Assembly: GCA_964493955.1 (NCBI GenBank) | Contig: CAZBPZ010000009.1 | Coordinates: 1-32,619 of the forward strand | Direction: 5' to 3' | Length of the DNA: 32,619 bases | Source: CAZBPZ01 sp964493955 | GTDB taxonomy: Bacteria > Chloroflexota > Dehalococcoidia > Dehalococcoidales > Fen-1064 | Shown: positions 1-6,957 of the stretch, one piece after another | Layout of the letters: each line of letters starts with the position of its first letter | Numbering within the stretch: position 1 is the first letter of the stretch | Position numbers and translations under genes: made by a program | The notes under the pieces: generated by a model | The model's input: only the letters and a program-made list of their open reading frames with translations | Told to the model about the DNA's origin: nothing | Database searches by the model: none

Positions 1-252
1 GCCCCCCGTACCGGGGAGATGGCCCGCATCCTGGCGGCCCTGGGGGTTGACTCGACTGCCCTGGTGGTCACCGGCGAGGTGCGGCCGAACGTGGTAAAGT
101 CGGCCCGTAACCTGCCGGGGATTACCACCCGGCCGGCGGCGGTGCTCAACGTGGTGGACGTGCTGGCCAGCCGGCGGCTGCTGATGGAAGTGGCGGCGGT
201 ACGCCGGGCCGAGGAGCTCTGGGGTAATAGGTCCACCGGGGGGGCGAGGTAA
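1..252 (+). CDS. rplD: 50S ribosomal protein L4, C-terminal part (5' truncated by window edge)
   Basis: L4 binds 23S rRNA near the peptide exit tunnel. The frame is open from base 1, and only the C-terminal 83 residues are present. The segment with SARNLPG, then VLNVVDVLASRRLL and a final AVRRAEELW matches the conserved end of bacterial L4, in which the Asn-Leu-Pro and 'lNVyDLL' blocks are diagnostic. The stop TAA (250-252) shares one base with the ATG of rplW, so the two are co-translated. Its place before L23 is the standard S10-operon order (L3, L4, L23, L2). The missing N-terminal part lies outside the window and nothing suggests the gene is broken. Confidence 0.93.
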   Translation, partial: APRTGEMARILAALGVDSTALVVTGEVRPNVVKSARNLPGITTRPAAVLNVVDVLASRRLLMEVAAVRRAEELWGNRSTGGAR

Positions 253-536
253 TGCACCTGTACGAGGTAATACGCCGCCCGCTGGTAACCGAGAAGAGCG
301 CCCGCCTTCAGGCCGAGGGTAAATATGCCTTCGAGGTGGACCGCCGCGCCACCAAGCCGCAGATAAAGCAGGCGGTGGAGAAGGCGTTCAATGTGAGCGT
401 TACCAGTGTCAACGTGATGACGGTGCCGGGGGGAGAGAGGCGCATCGGGCGTCGCCAGGTGCGGCGGTCTCCCTGGAAAAAGGCAATCGTCACCCTTCGG
501 GCTGGCGACAAGATTGACCTGTTCGAGAATATCTAG
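252..536 (+). CDS. rplW: 50S ribosomal protein L23
   Basis: L23 lies at the exit of the ribosomal tunnel and docks trigger factor and SRP. The 94-residue protein opens with the typical 'Y-E-V-I-R-R-P-L-V-T-E-K-S' block. It continues through YAFEVDRRATKPQIKQAVEKAF and a variable basic loop (residues about 60-75), and closes with an acidic 'I-D-L-F' end. Length is normal for a bacterial L23. The ATG overlaps the rplD stop by one base, and GCGAGG just upstream can act as ribosome binding site. rplB follows 20 nt after the stop. Confidence 0.96.
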   Translation: MHLYEVIRRPLVTEKSARLQAEGKYAFEVDRRATKPQIKQAVEKAFNVSVTSVNVMTVPGGERRIGRRQVRRSPWKKAIVTLRAGDKIDLFENI

Positions 537-556
537 GGGCAGGCAGAGGTAGTTAG

Positions 557-1387
557 ATGCCGCTGAGACTATACAAGCCAACTTCGCCGGGCCGGCGGGC
601 GATGTCTGTCACGACGTTCGAGGAAGTGACCAAGGACGTGCCGGAAAAGGCCCTGCTGCGCCCGCTGAAGCGGAAGGCTGGCCGCAACAACCAGGGGCGG
701 ATTACGGTGCGCCACCGCGGTGGCGGGGCCAGGCGCCGCCTGCGCGTTATCGACTTCAAGCGGGACAAGCTGGGCGTGCCGGGGCGTGTCAGGGCGATTG
801 AGTATGACCCGAACCGCTCGGCGCGGATAGCCCTCATCTTCTACGCCGACGGTGACAAGCGCTACATCCTGGCACCGATGGGGCTGAAGGTGGGTGATAC
901 CGTGATGGCAGGTAGTGATGCCGAGATTCGGCCGGGCAACGCCCTGCCGCTCGGGGCACTGCCCACCGGTACGGCCATCCACAACATTGAACTCAGGCCG
1001 GGTAAGGGTGCCCAGCTGGTACGCAGTGCGGGTACAGCTGCCCAGTTGCTTGCCAAGGAGGGCGAGTACTGCCACGTACGGCTGCCCTCGGGCGAGGTGC
1101 GGCTGATACGCAGCCAGTGTTACGCCACGGTGGGGCAGGTCGGCAACCAGGAGCACCAGGGTATCAGCCTGGGTAAGGCGGGGCGGAGCCGGTGGCTGGG
1201 GCGTCGGCCGGCAACACGTGGCTCGGCGATGACACCGCGTGACCATCCCCACGGTGGCGGTGAGGGCCGCAGCCCGGTGGGTATGCCCGGCCCGAAGACG
1301 CCCTGGGGTAAGCCAGCCCTGGGCTACAAGACACGCCGCAACAAATTCTCGGACCGCTTCATCGTGAGGCGCCGGAGGAGTAAGTAA
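557..1387 (+). CDS. rplB: 50S ribosomal protein L2
   Basis: L2 is required for subunit joining and peptidyl-transferase function. The 276-residue protein starts with the classic LYKPTSPGRR motif, which fixes the ATG at 557 (GAGGT at 546-550) rather than the internal ATG at 602. The RNA-binding OB and SH3-like domains follow (KRKAGRNNQGRITVRHRGGG; GDKRYILAP). The C-terminal PHGGGEGRSPVGMPGP loop contains the conserved His of the peptidyl-transferase region. Length is that of a usual bacterial L2. The stop TAA is immediately followed by the GTG of rpsS. Confidence 0.98.
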   Translation: MPLRLYKPTSPGRRAMSVTTFEEVTKDVPEKALLRPLKRKAGRNNQGRITVRHRGGGARRRLRVIDFKRDKLGVPGRVRAIEYDPNRSARIALIFYADGDKRYILAPMGLKVGDTVMAGSDAEIRPGNALPLGALPTGTAIHNIELRPGKGAQLVRSAGTAAQLLAKEGEYCHVRLPSGEVRLIRSQCYATVGQVGNQEHQGISLGKAGRSRWLGRRPATRGSAMTPRDHPHGGGEGRSPVGMPGPKTPWGKPALGYKTRRNKFSDRFIVRRRRSK

Positions 1388-1678
1388 GTGTCAAGGTCTG
1401 TCAAGAAAGGCCCGGCGGTAGACCCGAAGTTGCTGAAGAAGGTGGAGGCGGTGCGGCGCTCCGGCGAGAAGACCGTCATCCGCACCTGGTCTCGCTGGTG
1501 CACCATCCTGCCGGAGATGGTGGGGCTTACCATCGGCGTGCACGACGGCCGCCGCCACGTGCCCATCTTCATAACCGAGAACATGGTGGGGCACAAGCTG
1601 GGCGAGTTTGCCCCGACGCGTACCTATCGCGGGCACTCCGCCAAGGCGGAGACAGTGGCCCAGCGCCGGAGGAAATAG
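1388..1678 (+). CDS. rpsS: 30S ribosomal protein S19
   Basis: S19 forms a complex with S13 in the head of the small subunit and contacts the A-site finger bridge. The 96-residue protein begins SRSVKKGPAVDPKLLKKV and contains the signature HDGRRHVPIFITENMVGHKLGEFAPTRTYRGH, which is nearly invariant in bacteria. It starts with GTG directly after the rplB stop, and GGAGGAGTAAG within the end of rplB supplies the ribosome binding site. An upstream start is excluded by the rplB stop. It is followed by rplV after 6 nt. Confidence 0.97.
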   Translation: MSRSVKKGPAVDPKLLKKVEAVRRSGEKTVIRTWSRWCTILPEMVGLTIGVHDGRRHVPIFITENMVGHKLGEFAPTRTYRGHSAKAETVAQRRRK

Positions 1679-1684
1679 GCTGAG

Positions 1685-2023
1685 ATGGAAGTGAAGTCTG
1701 TCGCCAGGAACACCGGCATCTCTCCGCGGAAGATACGGCCGCTGGTTGATATGGTACGCGGCAAGCCGGTGGACGAGGCGCTGACACTACTGAGGTTTGC
1801 GGCCTCACCCCATGCCCGGGTGGTGGCCAAGGTGGTCAAGGCGGCCGCCGCCGATGCCGAAAGCCTGTACCAGATACCCTCCTCGGAGTTGAGGGTTACC
1901 AGGATTTTTGCGGATGAGGCGATGACGCTCAAGCGGTACCGGGCCAGCGCCCGCCGCCGCGTCAGCCCCATTCTCAAACGCTCCAGCCACATCACGGTGG
2001 TTGTGGCTGACGGGGAGGCCTAA
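1685..2023 (+). CDS. rplV: 50S ribosomal protein L22
   Basis: L22 lines the exit tunnel through an extended beta hairpin. The 112-residue protein has the expected elements: 'ARNTGISPRKIRPLVDMVRGKPVDEAL' at the N-terminus, 'VVAKVVKAAAADAES' in the helical core, and a C-terminal hairpin with 'LKRYRASARRRVSPILKRSSHITVVV', whose Arg-rich tip is the tunnel loop. The ATG is at 1685. The gene ends in TAATG, so its stop overlaps the start of rpsC by one base, which implies translational coupling. Confidence 0.97.
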   Translation: MEVKSVARNTGISPRKIRPLVDMVRGKPVDEALTLLRFAASPHARVVAKVVKAAAADAESLYQIPSSELRVTRIFADEAMTLKRYRASARRRVSPILKRSSHITVVVADGEA

Positions 2024-3114
2024 TGGGACATAAGGTTCATCCCACCGGGTTCAGGCTCGGGGTGATACGTGACTGGGACGCACGCTGGTACGCTGACCGG
2101 CACTACCGGGAATACCTGCAGGAGGACCTCAAGCTGCGGGATACCGTGAGGTCACTCTACCCGGAGGCGGGTGTCTCCCGGGTGGAGATTGACCGCCAGG
2201 CCAATAACATCACCGTTACGGTCTACACGGCACGGCCGGGTATCCTGATTGGCCGGGGTGGTCAGCGGGTTGACGAACTGCGCAACCGCCTCGAGAGGAT
2301 GACCGGGAAGAGGGTACAGCTCAACATCCGCGAGATACCGCAGCCGGAGCTGGACGCCTATCTGGTGGCCCGGAACGTGGCGGACCAGATGGAGCGGCGG
2401 ATTGCTTACCGGCGCGCCCTCAAGCAGACCCTGCAGCGGACAATGCAGGCCGGTGCCAGGGGTATGCGCATAAGTGCGGCCGGCCGCCTCGACGGGGCCG
2501 AGATTGCACGGCGGGTCACCATGCACGAGGGCCGGGTACCGCTGCACACGCTGCGGGCAGATATTGACTACGGCTTTGCCGAAGCGCGTACCACCATGGG
2601 GCGCATCGGGGTGAAGGTCTGGATTTACAAGGGGGACATCCTGCCGCTCAAGGCGGTTGAGGCCGAGGAGCTGGGTATGGCGGCCCCGGCCGGGGCCGCT
2701 CCTGAGGAATCTCCGGCCCAGGCCGCGCCCGGGGCTGAGGTTGAGCCGGCGGAGGCTGCACCTGAGGCCGAGGCGCCGGTTGCGGCTGCGCCTGAGGCCG
2801 AGGTGCCGGTTGCGGCTGCCCCGGAAGGTGCTGCGGCGGAAACCACCCCGGAAGCAACCGCCGAAGTGGCGGCCGGGGCAGCGGAAGAGCCAGCCAAGGC
2901 AGCGGAGGGGCCGGCCAAGCCGCCGGCCAGGAAGCGCACGCGTAAGGCCCCCGCCAGCCAGCCCGAAGCGGAGGCGGAATCGGCCGGAGAAGCACCGGCC
3001 CGGCCAAAGCGCCGCTCCCGCAAGGCGGCCTCGGCCGAGGCGGCTGAGGCGCCGGCCGAGGAGACCCCTGCCGGTAACCAGGGGGAAAGCGATGCTACAA
3101 CCCAAGAGAGTTAG
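2023..3114 (+). CDS. rpsC: 30S ribosomal protein S3 with long Ala/Pro/Glu C-terminal extension
   Basis: S3 sits at the mRNA entry channel. Residues 1 to about 210 are a canonical S3: an N-terminal 'MGHKVHPTGFRLGVIRDWDARWYAD', a KH domain with the 'GRGGQRVDELRNRL' loop, and a C-terminal domain ending 'GVKVWIYKGDILP'. The protein is 363 residues, about 140-150 longer than most bacterial S3. The extension is low-complexity Ala, Pro and Glu with two similar basic patches (ARKRTRKAPAS and RPKRRSRKAAS). Two tandem 30-bp DNA repeats lie inside it. The next gene, rplP, begins within the last 23 bases. No frameshift is seen, so the tail appears to be genuine coding sequence. Its function is unknown. 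Confidence 0.96.
   Translation: MGHKVHPTGFRLGVIRDWDARWYADRHYREYLQEDLKLRDTVRSLYPEAGVSRVEIDRQANNITVTVYTARPGILIGRGGQRVDELRNRLERMTGKRVQLNIREIPQPELDAYLVARNVADQMERRIAYRRALKQTLQRTMQAGARGMRISAAGRLDGAEIARRVTMHEGRVPLHTLRADIDYGFAEARTTMGRIGVKVWIYKGDILPLKAVEAEELGMAAPAGAAPEESPAQAAPGAEVEPAEAAPEAEAPVAAAPEAEVPVAAAPEGAAAETTPEATAEVAAGAAEEPAKAAEGPAKPPARKRTRKAPASQPEAEAESAGEAPARPKRRSRKAASAEAAEAPAEETPAGNQGESDATTQES
2758..2817. repeat. Two tandem 30-bp repeats inside the rpsC tail
   Basis: Units at 2758-2787 and 2788-2817 differ at two positions and encode the decapeptides APEAEAPVAA and APEAEVPVAA. The flanking sequence repeats the Ala-Pro-Glu theme less exactly. This points to expansion of the tail by slippage or unequal exchange, with the reading frame kept. 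Confidence 0.85.
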
Positions 3115-3553
3115 GTTCCGCAAGGTACAGAAGGGCCGCCGCCGGGGCAAGGCCAACTCGGGCAACACGGTGGTCTTCGGGGACTATGGCCTGATGGCCG
3201 AGGGGGCTGCCTGGGTAACAGCCCGGGAAATAGAGGCGGCCCGCCGGGCGATTACACACCACGTCCGCCGCGGCGGCAAGATCTGGATTCGCATCTTCCC
3301 GGACAAATCGGTTACCAAGAAGGCAGCCGAGACCCGAATGGGGTCCGGTAAGGGTGCCCCGGACCACTGGGTGGCCGTGGTTAAGCCGGGACGCATCCTC
3401 TTTGAGATGTCGGGTGTGGCCGAGGATGTCGCCCGGGAGGCAATGCGCCTGGCGGGCCACAAGCTTCCGCTGAAGGTCCGCTTCGTGACGCGGCGCACTC
3501 ATGGCCAGGGGCTGGCCAGTCTGGAAGCCGGGGGGGCGGCCGTTGAAGGTTGA
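3092..3553 (+). CDS. rplP: 50S ribosomal protein L16
   Basis: L16 helps organise the A-site tRNA region of the large subunit. The 153-residue protein starts MLQPKRVRFRKVQKGRR and carries the characteristic 'GDYGLMAEGAAWVTAREIEAARRAI' and 'KIWIRIFPDKSVTKKAAETRMGSGKGAPDHWVAVVKPGRILFE' blocks. The ATG at 3092 is set by this N-terminus and by AGGGGGA just upstream. It overlaps the end of rpsC by 23 nt in another frame. The frame extends upstream through the rpsC tail, but that part is an out-of-frame reading of rpsC. The C-terminus is roughly 10-15 residues longer than average. Confidence 0.97.
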   Translation: MLQPKRVRFRKVQKGRRRGKANSGNTVVFGDYGLMAEGAAWVTAREIEAARRAITHHVRRGGKIWIRIFPDKSVTKKAAETRMGSGKGAPDHWVAVVKPGRILFEMSGVAEDVAREAMRLAGHKLPLKVRFVTRRTHGQGLASLEAGGAAVEG

Positions 3554-3740
3554 GGAGATAAGAGCACTCAGCACCGAGGAGCTCGTGAAGCAGATTGAAG
3601 AGGCGCACCGCCAGCTGCTTGACCTGCGGTTGCGTGCCGCCACCAGGCAGCTGGCCAACCACCGGGAGATTCCGCGTGTCAGGCGGACAATCGCCCGGAT
3701 GAAGACGGTGTTGCGCGAGCGCCAGCTGGCGGCAGAATAG
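3543..3740 (+). CDS. rpmC: 50S ribosomal protein L29
   Basis: L29 is a small two-helix protein near the tunnel exit, next to L23. The 65-residue product reads 'KVEEIRALSTEELVKQIEEAHRQLLDLRLRAATRQLANHREIPRVRRTIARMKTVLRE', a typical L29 including the 'L-x-x-L-R-x-x-x-A-T-x-Q-L' motif. TTG at 3543 is chosen because L29 homology begins right there. An in-frame ATG at 3501 would add 14 unrelated residues read from rplP in another frame. The gene overlaps rplP by 11 nt. Confidence 0.93.
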   Translation: MKVEEIRALSTEELVKQIEEAHRQLLDLRLRAATRQLANHREIPRVRRTIARMKTVLRERQLAAE

Positions 3741-3774
3741 GGCCGTATTGTACCGGGGAAGAGGTTTCCGGCAG

Positions 3775-4146
3775 ATGCAGAAAAGGCGAAAAGCTAAGCT
3801 TGGCCGGGTGGTCAGCAACAAGATGCAGAAGACGGTTGTGGTAGAGGTGGAGAGGTTTCGTCACCACCCCCTCTACCGCAAGATGGTGCGTACCACGGTG
3901 CGCTACAAGGCACACGACGAGCGCAACGAGTGCAAACCGGGTGACGTGGTGAGGCTCCTGGAGACGCGGCCGCTCTCGCGCCACAAGCGCTGGCGGGTGG
4001 CCGAGATAGTCCAGCGGGCGGAGGTGGTCGAGGTGCGGCCGGAGGAACTGGAGCCGGCGCTTGAACCACCACCCAGGGCAGCAGCCCCGCCCGAGGCCGA
4101 GGAGGCGCCGGCGGCGGAGGGCACCGATACACCAGAGACGGGGTAG
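3775..4146 (+). CDS. rpsQ: 30S ribosomal protein S17 with acidic C-terminal extension
   Basis: S17 is a primary 16S rRNA binder of the OB-fold type. The core, MQKRRKAKLGRVVSNKMQKTVVVEVERFRHHPLYRKMVRTTVRYKAHDE followed by CKPGDVVRLLETRPLSRHKRWRVAEIVQRA, is standard. The 123-residue length exceeds the usual 80-90 because of a Glu/Pro/Ala tail from about residue 85. The ATG at 3775 is preferred because GGGGAAGAGG lies about 11 nt upstream. An in-frame TTG at 3748 would add nine residues. The acidic tail resembles that of S3 in the same operon. Confidence 0.94.
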   Translation: MQKRRKAKLGRVVSNKMQKTVVVEVERFRHHPLYRKMVRTTVRYKAHDERNECKPGDVVRLLETRPLSRHKRWRVAEIVQRAEVVEVRPEELEPALEPPPRAAAPPEAEEAPAAEGTDTPETG

Positions 4147-4152
4147 ACGGCC

Positions 4153-4521
4153 GTGATTCAGAGAATGTCCAGGCTCAAGGTGGCCGATAATACCGGGGCG
4201 CGACAGCTGATGTGCATCGGGATTCTCGGTGGCACGGGCAAGCGGTATGCCCGCATTGGCGATGTAATAGTGGCGTCGGTCAAGCGGGCCACCCCGGGTG
4301 GGGTGGTCAAGGGGGGCGACGTGGTACGGGCTGTCATCGTCCGCACCTCGCGTCCGCAGCGGCGGCCGGACGGCTCCTATATAAAGTTTGATGAGAACGC
4401 CGCCGTGATACTGACGGATAAGAACAACCCCCGCGGCACACGTATATTCGGTCCGGTGGCCAGGGAGCTGCGGGACAAGAACTTCACCAAGATAATTTCC
4501 CTGGCACCCGAGGTGCTCTAG
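4153..4521 (+). CDS. rplN: 50S ribosomal protein L14
   Basis: L14 forms an intersubunit bridge and contacts L19. The 122-residue protein is highly canonical: 'MIQRMSRLKVADNTGARQLMCIGILGG', 'RYARIGDVIVASVKRATPGG', 'VRAVIVRTSRPQRRPDGSYIKFDENAAVIL' and the closing 'NPRGTRIFGPVARELRDKNFTKIISLAPEVL'. The start is GTG at 4153, six bases after the rpsQ stop. No other start fits the family N-terminus. Confidence 0.98.
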   Translation: MIQRMSRLKVADNTGARQLMCIGILGGTGKRYARIGDVIVASVKRATPGGVVKGGDVVRAVIVRTSRPQRRPDGSYIKFDENAAVILTDKNNPRGTRIFGPVARELRDKNFTKIISLAPEVL

Positions 4522-4534
4522 AGGCGGACGGCGC

Positions 4535-4846
4535 ATGAAGATACACAAGAATGACAACGTGCTCGTCATCACCGGCAAGGACCGCGGCAAGAGAGGCCGG
4601 GTTCGCTTTGTGTACCCCCGGAAGGGGCGGGTGCTGGTTGAGGGCGTGAACCTCATCAAGATGCACAGCCGTGCCCGTGCCCAGGTCAGCCAGGCGGGTA
4701 TCATCGAGCGCGAAGCGCCGATACATATCTCCAACGTGATGCTGATTTGCTCAAGCTGCAACAAGGCGGTGCGGGTGGGTTTCAGGAAGCTGCAGGATGG
4801 CCGGAAGGTGCGTGTCTGCCGCGCCTGCGGCGAGGTGGTTGACTAG
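4535..4846 (+). CDS. rplX: 50S ribosomal protein L24 with C-terminal zinc-ribbon-like cysteines
   Basis: L24 initiates large-subunit assembly. The KOW motif is in 'DNVLVITGKDRGKRGRVRFVYPRKGRVLVEGVNLIKMHSR', and the L24 family body continues to 'PIHISNVMLIC'. Two Cys pairs, CSSC and CRAC, in the last 30 residues form a probable zinc-binding ribbon, a variant known in some bacterial L24 proteins. Length is 103 residues. ATG at 4535 has GAGG at 4522-4525. The stop TAG abuts the ATG of rplE. Confidence 0.96.
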   Translation: MKIHKNDNVLVITGKDRGKRGRVRFVYPRKGRVLVEGVNLIKMHSRARAQVSQAGIIEREAPIHISNVMLICSSCNKAVRVGFRKLQDGRKVRVCRACGEVVD

Positions 4847-5389
4847 ATGTCCGGGTTGAAAGAGCGTTACCGCCAGGAGATTGTGCCGCGCCTCATGCAG
4901 GAAGGCGGCTACAAGAACGTGATGCAGGTGCCACGCTTGGAGAAGGTGGTGGTGAGCATCGGGCTCGGTGAGGCTGTTCAGAACGCCCGTGCCCTGGAAG
5001 CCGCCGAGCGTGACCTGCCGGCTATTACCGGGCAGAAACCGGTCGTCACGCGTGCCCGCCGCTCCATTGCCAATTTCCGGCTTCGTGCCGGGATGCCGAT
5101 TGGCCTCAAGGTCACGCTGCGGCGGGACCGCATGTGGGACTTCGTGGAAAGGCTTATCTCGGTGGTGCTGCCCCGCATCCGTGAGTTCCAGGGCGTGCCC
5201 CGCCGGGCCTTTGATGGCCGCGGCAACTACACGCTGGGCCTGCGGGAGCAGACCGTTTTCCCGGAGATAGACTACGACAAGATTGACAAGGTACGGGGGC
5301 TGGAGATATCCATCGTCACCACCGCCAAGACCGACGAGGAAGGCCGGCGGTTGCTGGAGATGCTGGGTATGCCCTTCGGCCGGGAGTAA
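4847..5389 (+). CDS. rplE: 50S ribosomal protein L5
   Basis: L5 binds 5S rRNA in the central protuberance and contacts S13. The 180-residue protein has 'LKERYRQEIVPRLMQEGGYKNVMQVPRLEKVVVSIGLGEA', 'ITGQKPVVTRARRSIANFRLRAGMPIGLKVTLRRDRMWDFVERLISVVLPRIREFQGV' and 'GNYTLGLREQTVFPEIDYDKID', all diagnostic. The start immediately follows the rplX stop (TAGATG), and rpsN follows 10 nt downstream, so the three form one translational block. Confidence 0.98.
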   Translation: MSGLKERYRQEIVPRLMQEGGYKNVMQVPRLEKVVVSIGLGEAVQNARALEAAERDLPAITGQKPVVTRARRSIANFRLRAGMPIGLKVTLRRDRMWDFVERLISVVLPRIREFQGVPRRAFDGRGNYTLGLREQTVFPEIDYDKIDKVRGLEISIVTTAKTDEEGRRLLEMLGMPFGRE

Positions 5390-5399
5390 CTGGAGGCAA

Positions 5400-5585
5400 A
5401 TGGCCAAGAAGTCTGAGATTGCCAAGTGGAGACGTGTTCCCAAATACCGCGTGCAGGCACATAACCGCTGCGAGCGCTGCGGGCGGCCGCGCGCCTATAT
5501 CCGTAAGTTCGGGCTTTGCCGGATTTGCTTCCGGGAACTGGCCCTTTCGGGGGCGATTCCCGGTGTCAGGAAATCAAGCTGGTAA
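5400..5585 (+). CDS. rpsN: 30S ribosomal protein S14, zinc-binding (type Z)
   Basis: S14 binds the 3' domain of 16S rRNA in the head. The 61-residue protein is the short zinc type with two CxxC pairs (CERC and CRIC) around 'GRPRAYIRKFGL' and the invariant end 'ELALSGAIPGVRKSSW'. The ATG at 5400 is preceded by GGAGG at 5392-5395 in TGGAGGCAA. The frame runs on upstream, but that part is an out-of-frame reading of rplE. Confidence 0.97.
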   Translation: MAKKSEIAKWRRVPKYRVQAHNRCERCGRPRAYIRKFGLCRICFRELALSGAIPGVRKSSW

Positions 5586-5606
5586 CCGGTGGACAAGGGA
5601 GGTAGT

Positions 5607-6005
5607 GTGACTATCACTGACCCAATTGCTGATATGCTCACCCGGGTGAGAAACGCCGTGATGGTACGGCATGACTCGGTGCAGGTGCCGGCTTCCAGGA
5701 TGAAGCTGGCGATTGCCCGCATCCTCAAGGACGAGGGCTTTATCAGCGGCTACGAGGTCATCCGGGGAGAGCCCCAGCGTGTTATCCGGATACACCTCAA
5801 GTACCGTGACCGCAACGAGCCGGTCATCAAGGGGCTGGAGCGGGTCAGCAAGCCGGGGCTGCGGGTCTACGTGCAGCGTAACGAAATCCCCCGTGTGTAC
5901 GGCGGGCTGGGTATAGCCATCCTCTCCACCCCCAGGGGCGTCATGACGGGCCGGGAGGCCTGGAAGCAGGGGGTGGGGGGTGAACTCCTGTGCCTGGTCT
6001 GGTAG
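5607..6005 (+). CDS. rpsH: 30S ribosomal protein S8
   Basis: S8 binds the central domain of 16S rRNA and, in E. coli, represses the spc operon. The 132-residue product begins TITDPIADMLTRVRNAVMVRHDSVQVPASRMKLAIARIL and ends with the S8 block 'VYGGLGIAILSTPRGVMTGREAWKQGVGGELLCLVW'. GTG at 5607 is preferred over the in-frame GTG at 5589, because GGGAGG (5597-5602) lies 4 nt before it and family homology starts at TITDP. The preceding rpsN stop is 21 nt upstream. Confidence 0.97.
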   Translation: MTITDPIADMLTRVRNAVMVRHDSVQVPASRMKLAIARILKDEGFISGYEVIRGEPQRVIRIHLKYRDRNEPVIKGLERVSKPGLRVYVQRNEIPRVYGGLGIAILSTPRGVMTGREAWKQGVGGELLCLVW

Positions 6006-6018
6006 GTGTGAGTAAGGC

Positions 6019-6567
6019 ATGTCACGCATAGGTAAGATGCCAATTCCGGTGCCCGAAGGGGTGGTGGTGACCATCCGGGGCAGTGAGGTTGCGGTAAAGG
6101 GACCGCAGGGTGAGCTGCGGCGCCGCTTTAGCCCGGACATGAAAATCCGGCTGGCGGACGGTCAGCTCGCCGTGACCCGGCCGAGCGATGACCGCAACCA
6201 CCGCGCCCTGCACGGCCTGACGCGTACCCTGCTGGCCAACATGGTGCAGGGCGTCACCGCCGGCTTTGAGCGCACCCTGGAGATTGTCGGCGTGGGGTAC
6301 CGCGTCCAGCAACAGGGCGAGAACCTGGTGCTGAACGTGGGCTTCTCGCACCCGGTTGAGGTTGTGCCCCTGCCGGGGGTGAAGCTGACGGCCGAGGGCA
6401 CCAACCGGATAAAGGTTACCGGGATAGATAAAGAGATCGTGGGCGAGATGGCCGCCCGGATAAGAAGGATTAGGCCCCCGGACGCTTACAAAGGCAAGGG
6501 TATCCGCTATGCCGGGGAAGTGGTCAGACTCAAGCCGGGCAAGGCCGGGAAAGCGATAGGGAGATAG
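6019..6567 (+). CDS. rplF: 50S ribosomal protein L6
   Basis: L6 supports the factor-binding site near the sarcin-ricin loop. The 182-residue protein has two homologous domains. The N-terminal one starts 'MSRIGKMPIPVPEGVVVTIRGSEVAVKGPQGELRRRFSPDM'. The C-terminal one contains 'ERTLEIVGVGYRVQQQGENLVLNVGFSHPVEV' and the signature 'RRIRPPDAYKGKGIRYAGEVVRLKPGKAGK'. Length and motifs are standard. rplR follows 3 nt after the stop. Confidence 0.98.
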   Translation: MSRIGKMPIPVPEGVVVTIRGSEVAVKGPQGELRRRFSPDMKIRLADGQLAVTRPSDDRNHRALHGLTRTLLANMVQGVTAGFERTLEIVGVGYRVQQQGENLVLNVGFSHPVEVVPLPGVKLTAEGTNRIKVTGIDKEIVGEMAARIRRIRPPDAYKGKGIRYAGEVVRLKPGKAGKAIGR

Positions 6568-6570
6568 CAG

Positions 6571-6936
6571 ATGGCGTCTGAGAGCCGAAGGGCCGCCCGT
6601 ATCAGGCGACACGCCCGCGTGAGGAAACGGGTCCACGGGACACCGCAGAGACCCCGCCTCAGCGTTTTCCGCAGCCTGAGGCACATCTATGCTCAGGTCA
6701 TTGATGATACCACCGGGCGTACCCTGGTGGCCGCTTCGACGCTGGACCGGGAACTCAGGCCGGAGCTTGATGGCAAGAGCAAGAAGGCCCGTGCCGAGCT
6801 GGCGGGCTCGCTGCTGGCCAGGAGGGCGCTTGAGGCGGGTATCAGCCAGGTGGCGTTTGACCGGGGCGGTTACCGTTTCCACGGGCGTGTCAGGGCGCTG
6901 GCCGAGGCGGCCCGGGGGCAGGGACTAAAGTTCTAG
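6571..6936 (+). CDS. rplR: 50S ribosomal protein L18
   Basis: L18 carries 5S rRNA into the large subunit with L5. The 121-residue protein has a basic N-terminal arm followed by 'RPRLSVFRSLRHIYAQVIDDTTGRTLVAASTLD'. It ends with the conserved 'VAFDRGGYRFHGRVRALAEAARGQGLKF', in which FDRGG and 'GRV-ALA-AAR--GL-F' are family hallmarks. Size is typical. Confidence 0.97.
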   Translation: MASESRRAARIRRHARVRKRVHGTPQRPRLSVFRSLRHIYAQVIDDTTGRTLVAASTLDRELRPELDGKSKKARAELAGSLLARRALEAGISQVAFDRGGYRFHGRVRALAEAARGQGLKF

Positions 6937-6957
6937 GAAGGCCAAAGCGGGTTTCAG

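Noticed and set aside
2657..3091. N-terminal extension of rplP through the S3 tail
   Set aside because: The Arg/Pro-rich sequence is an out-of-frame reading of the S3 tail. L16 homology starts at the ATG at 3092, which has its own ribosome binding site.
2152..3168. 338-codon minus-strand frame opposite rpsC
   Set aside because: Gly/Arg/Leu-rich product arising from the reverse of the S3 tail repeats; no family resemblance.
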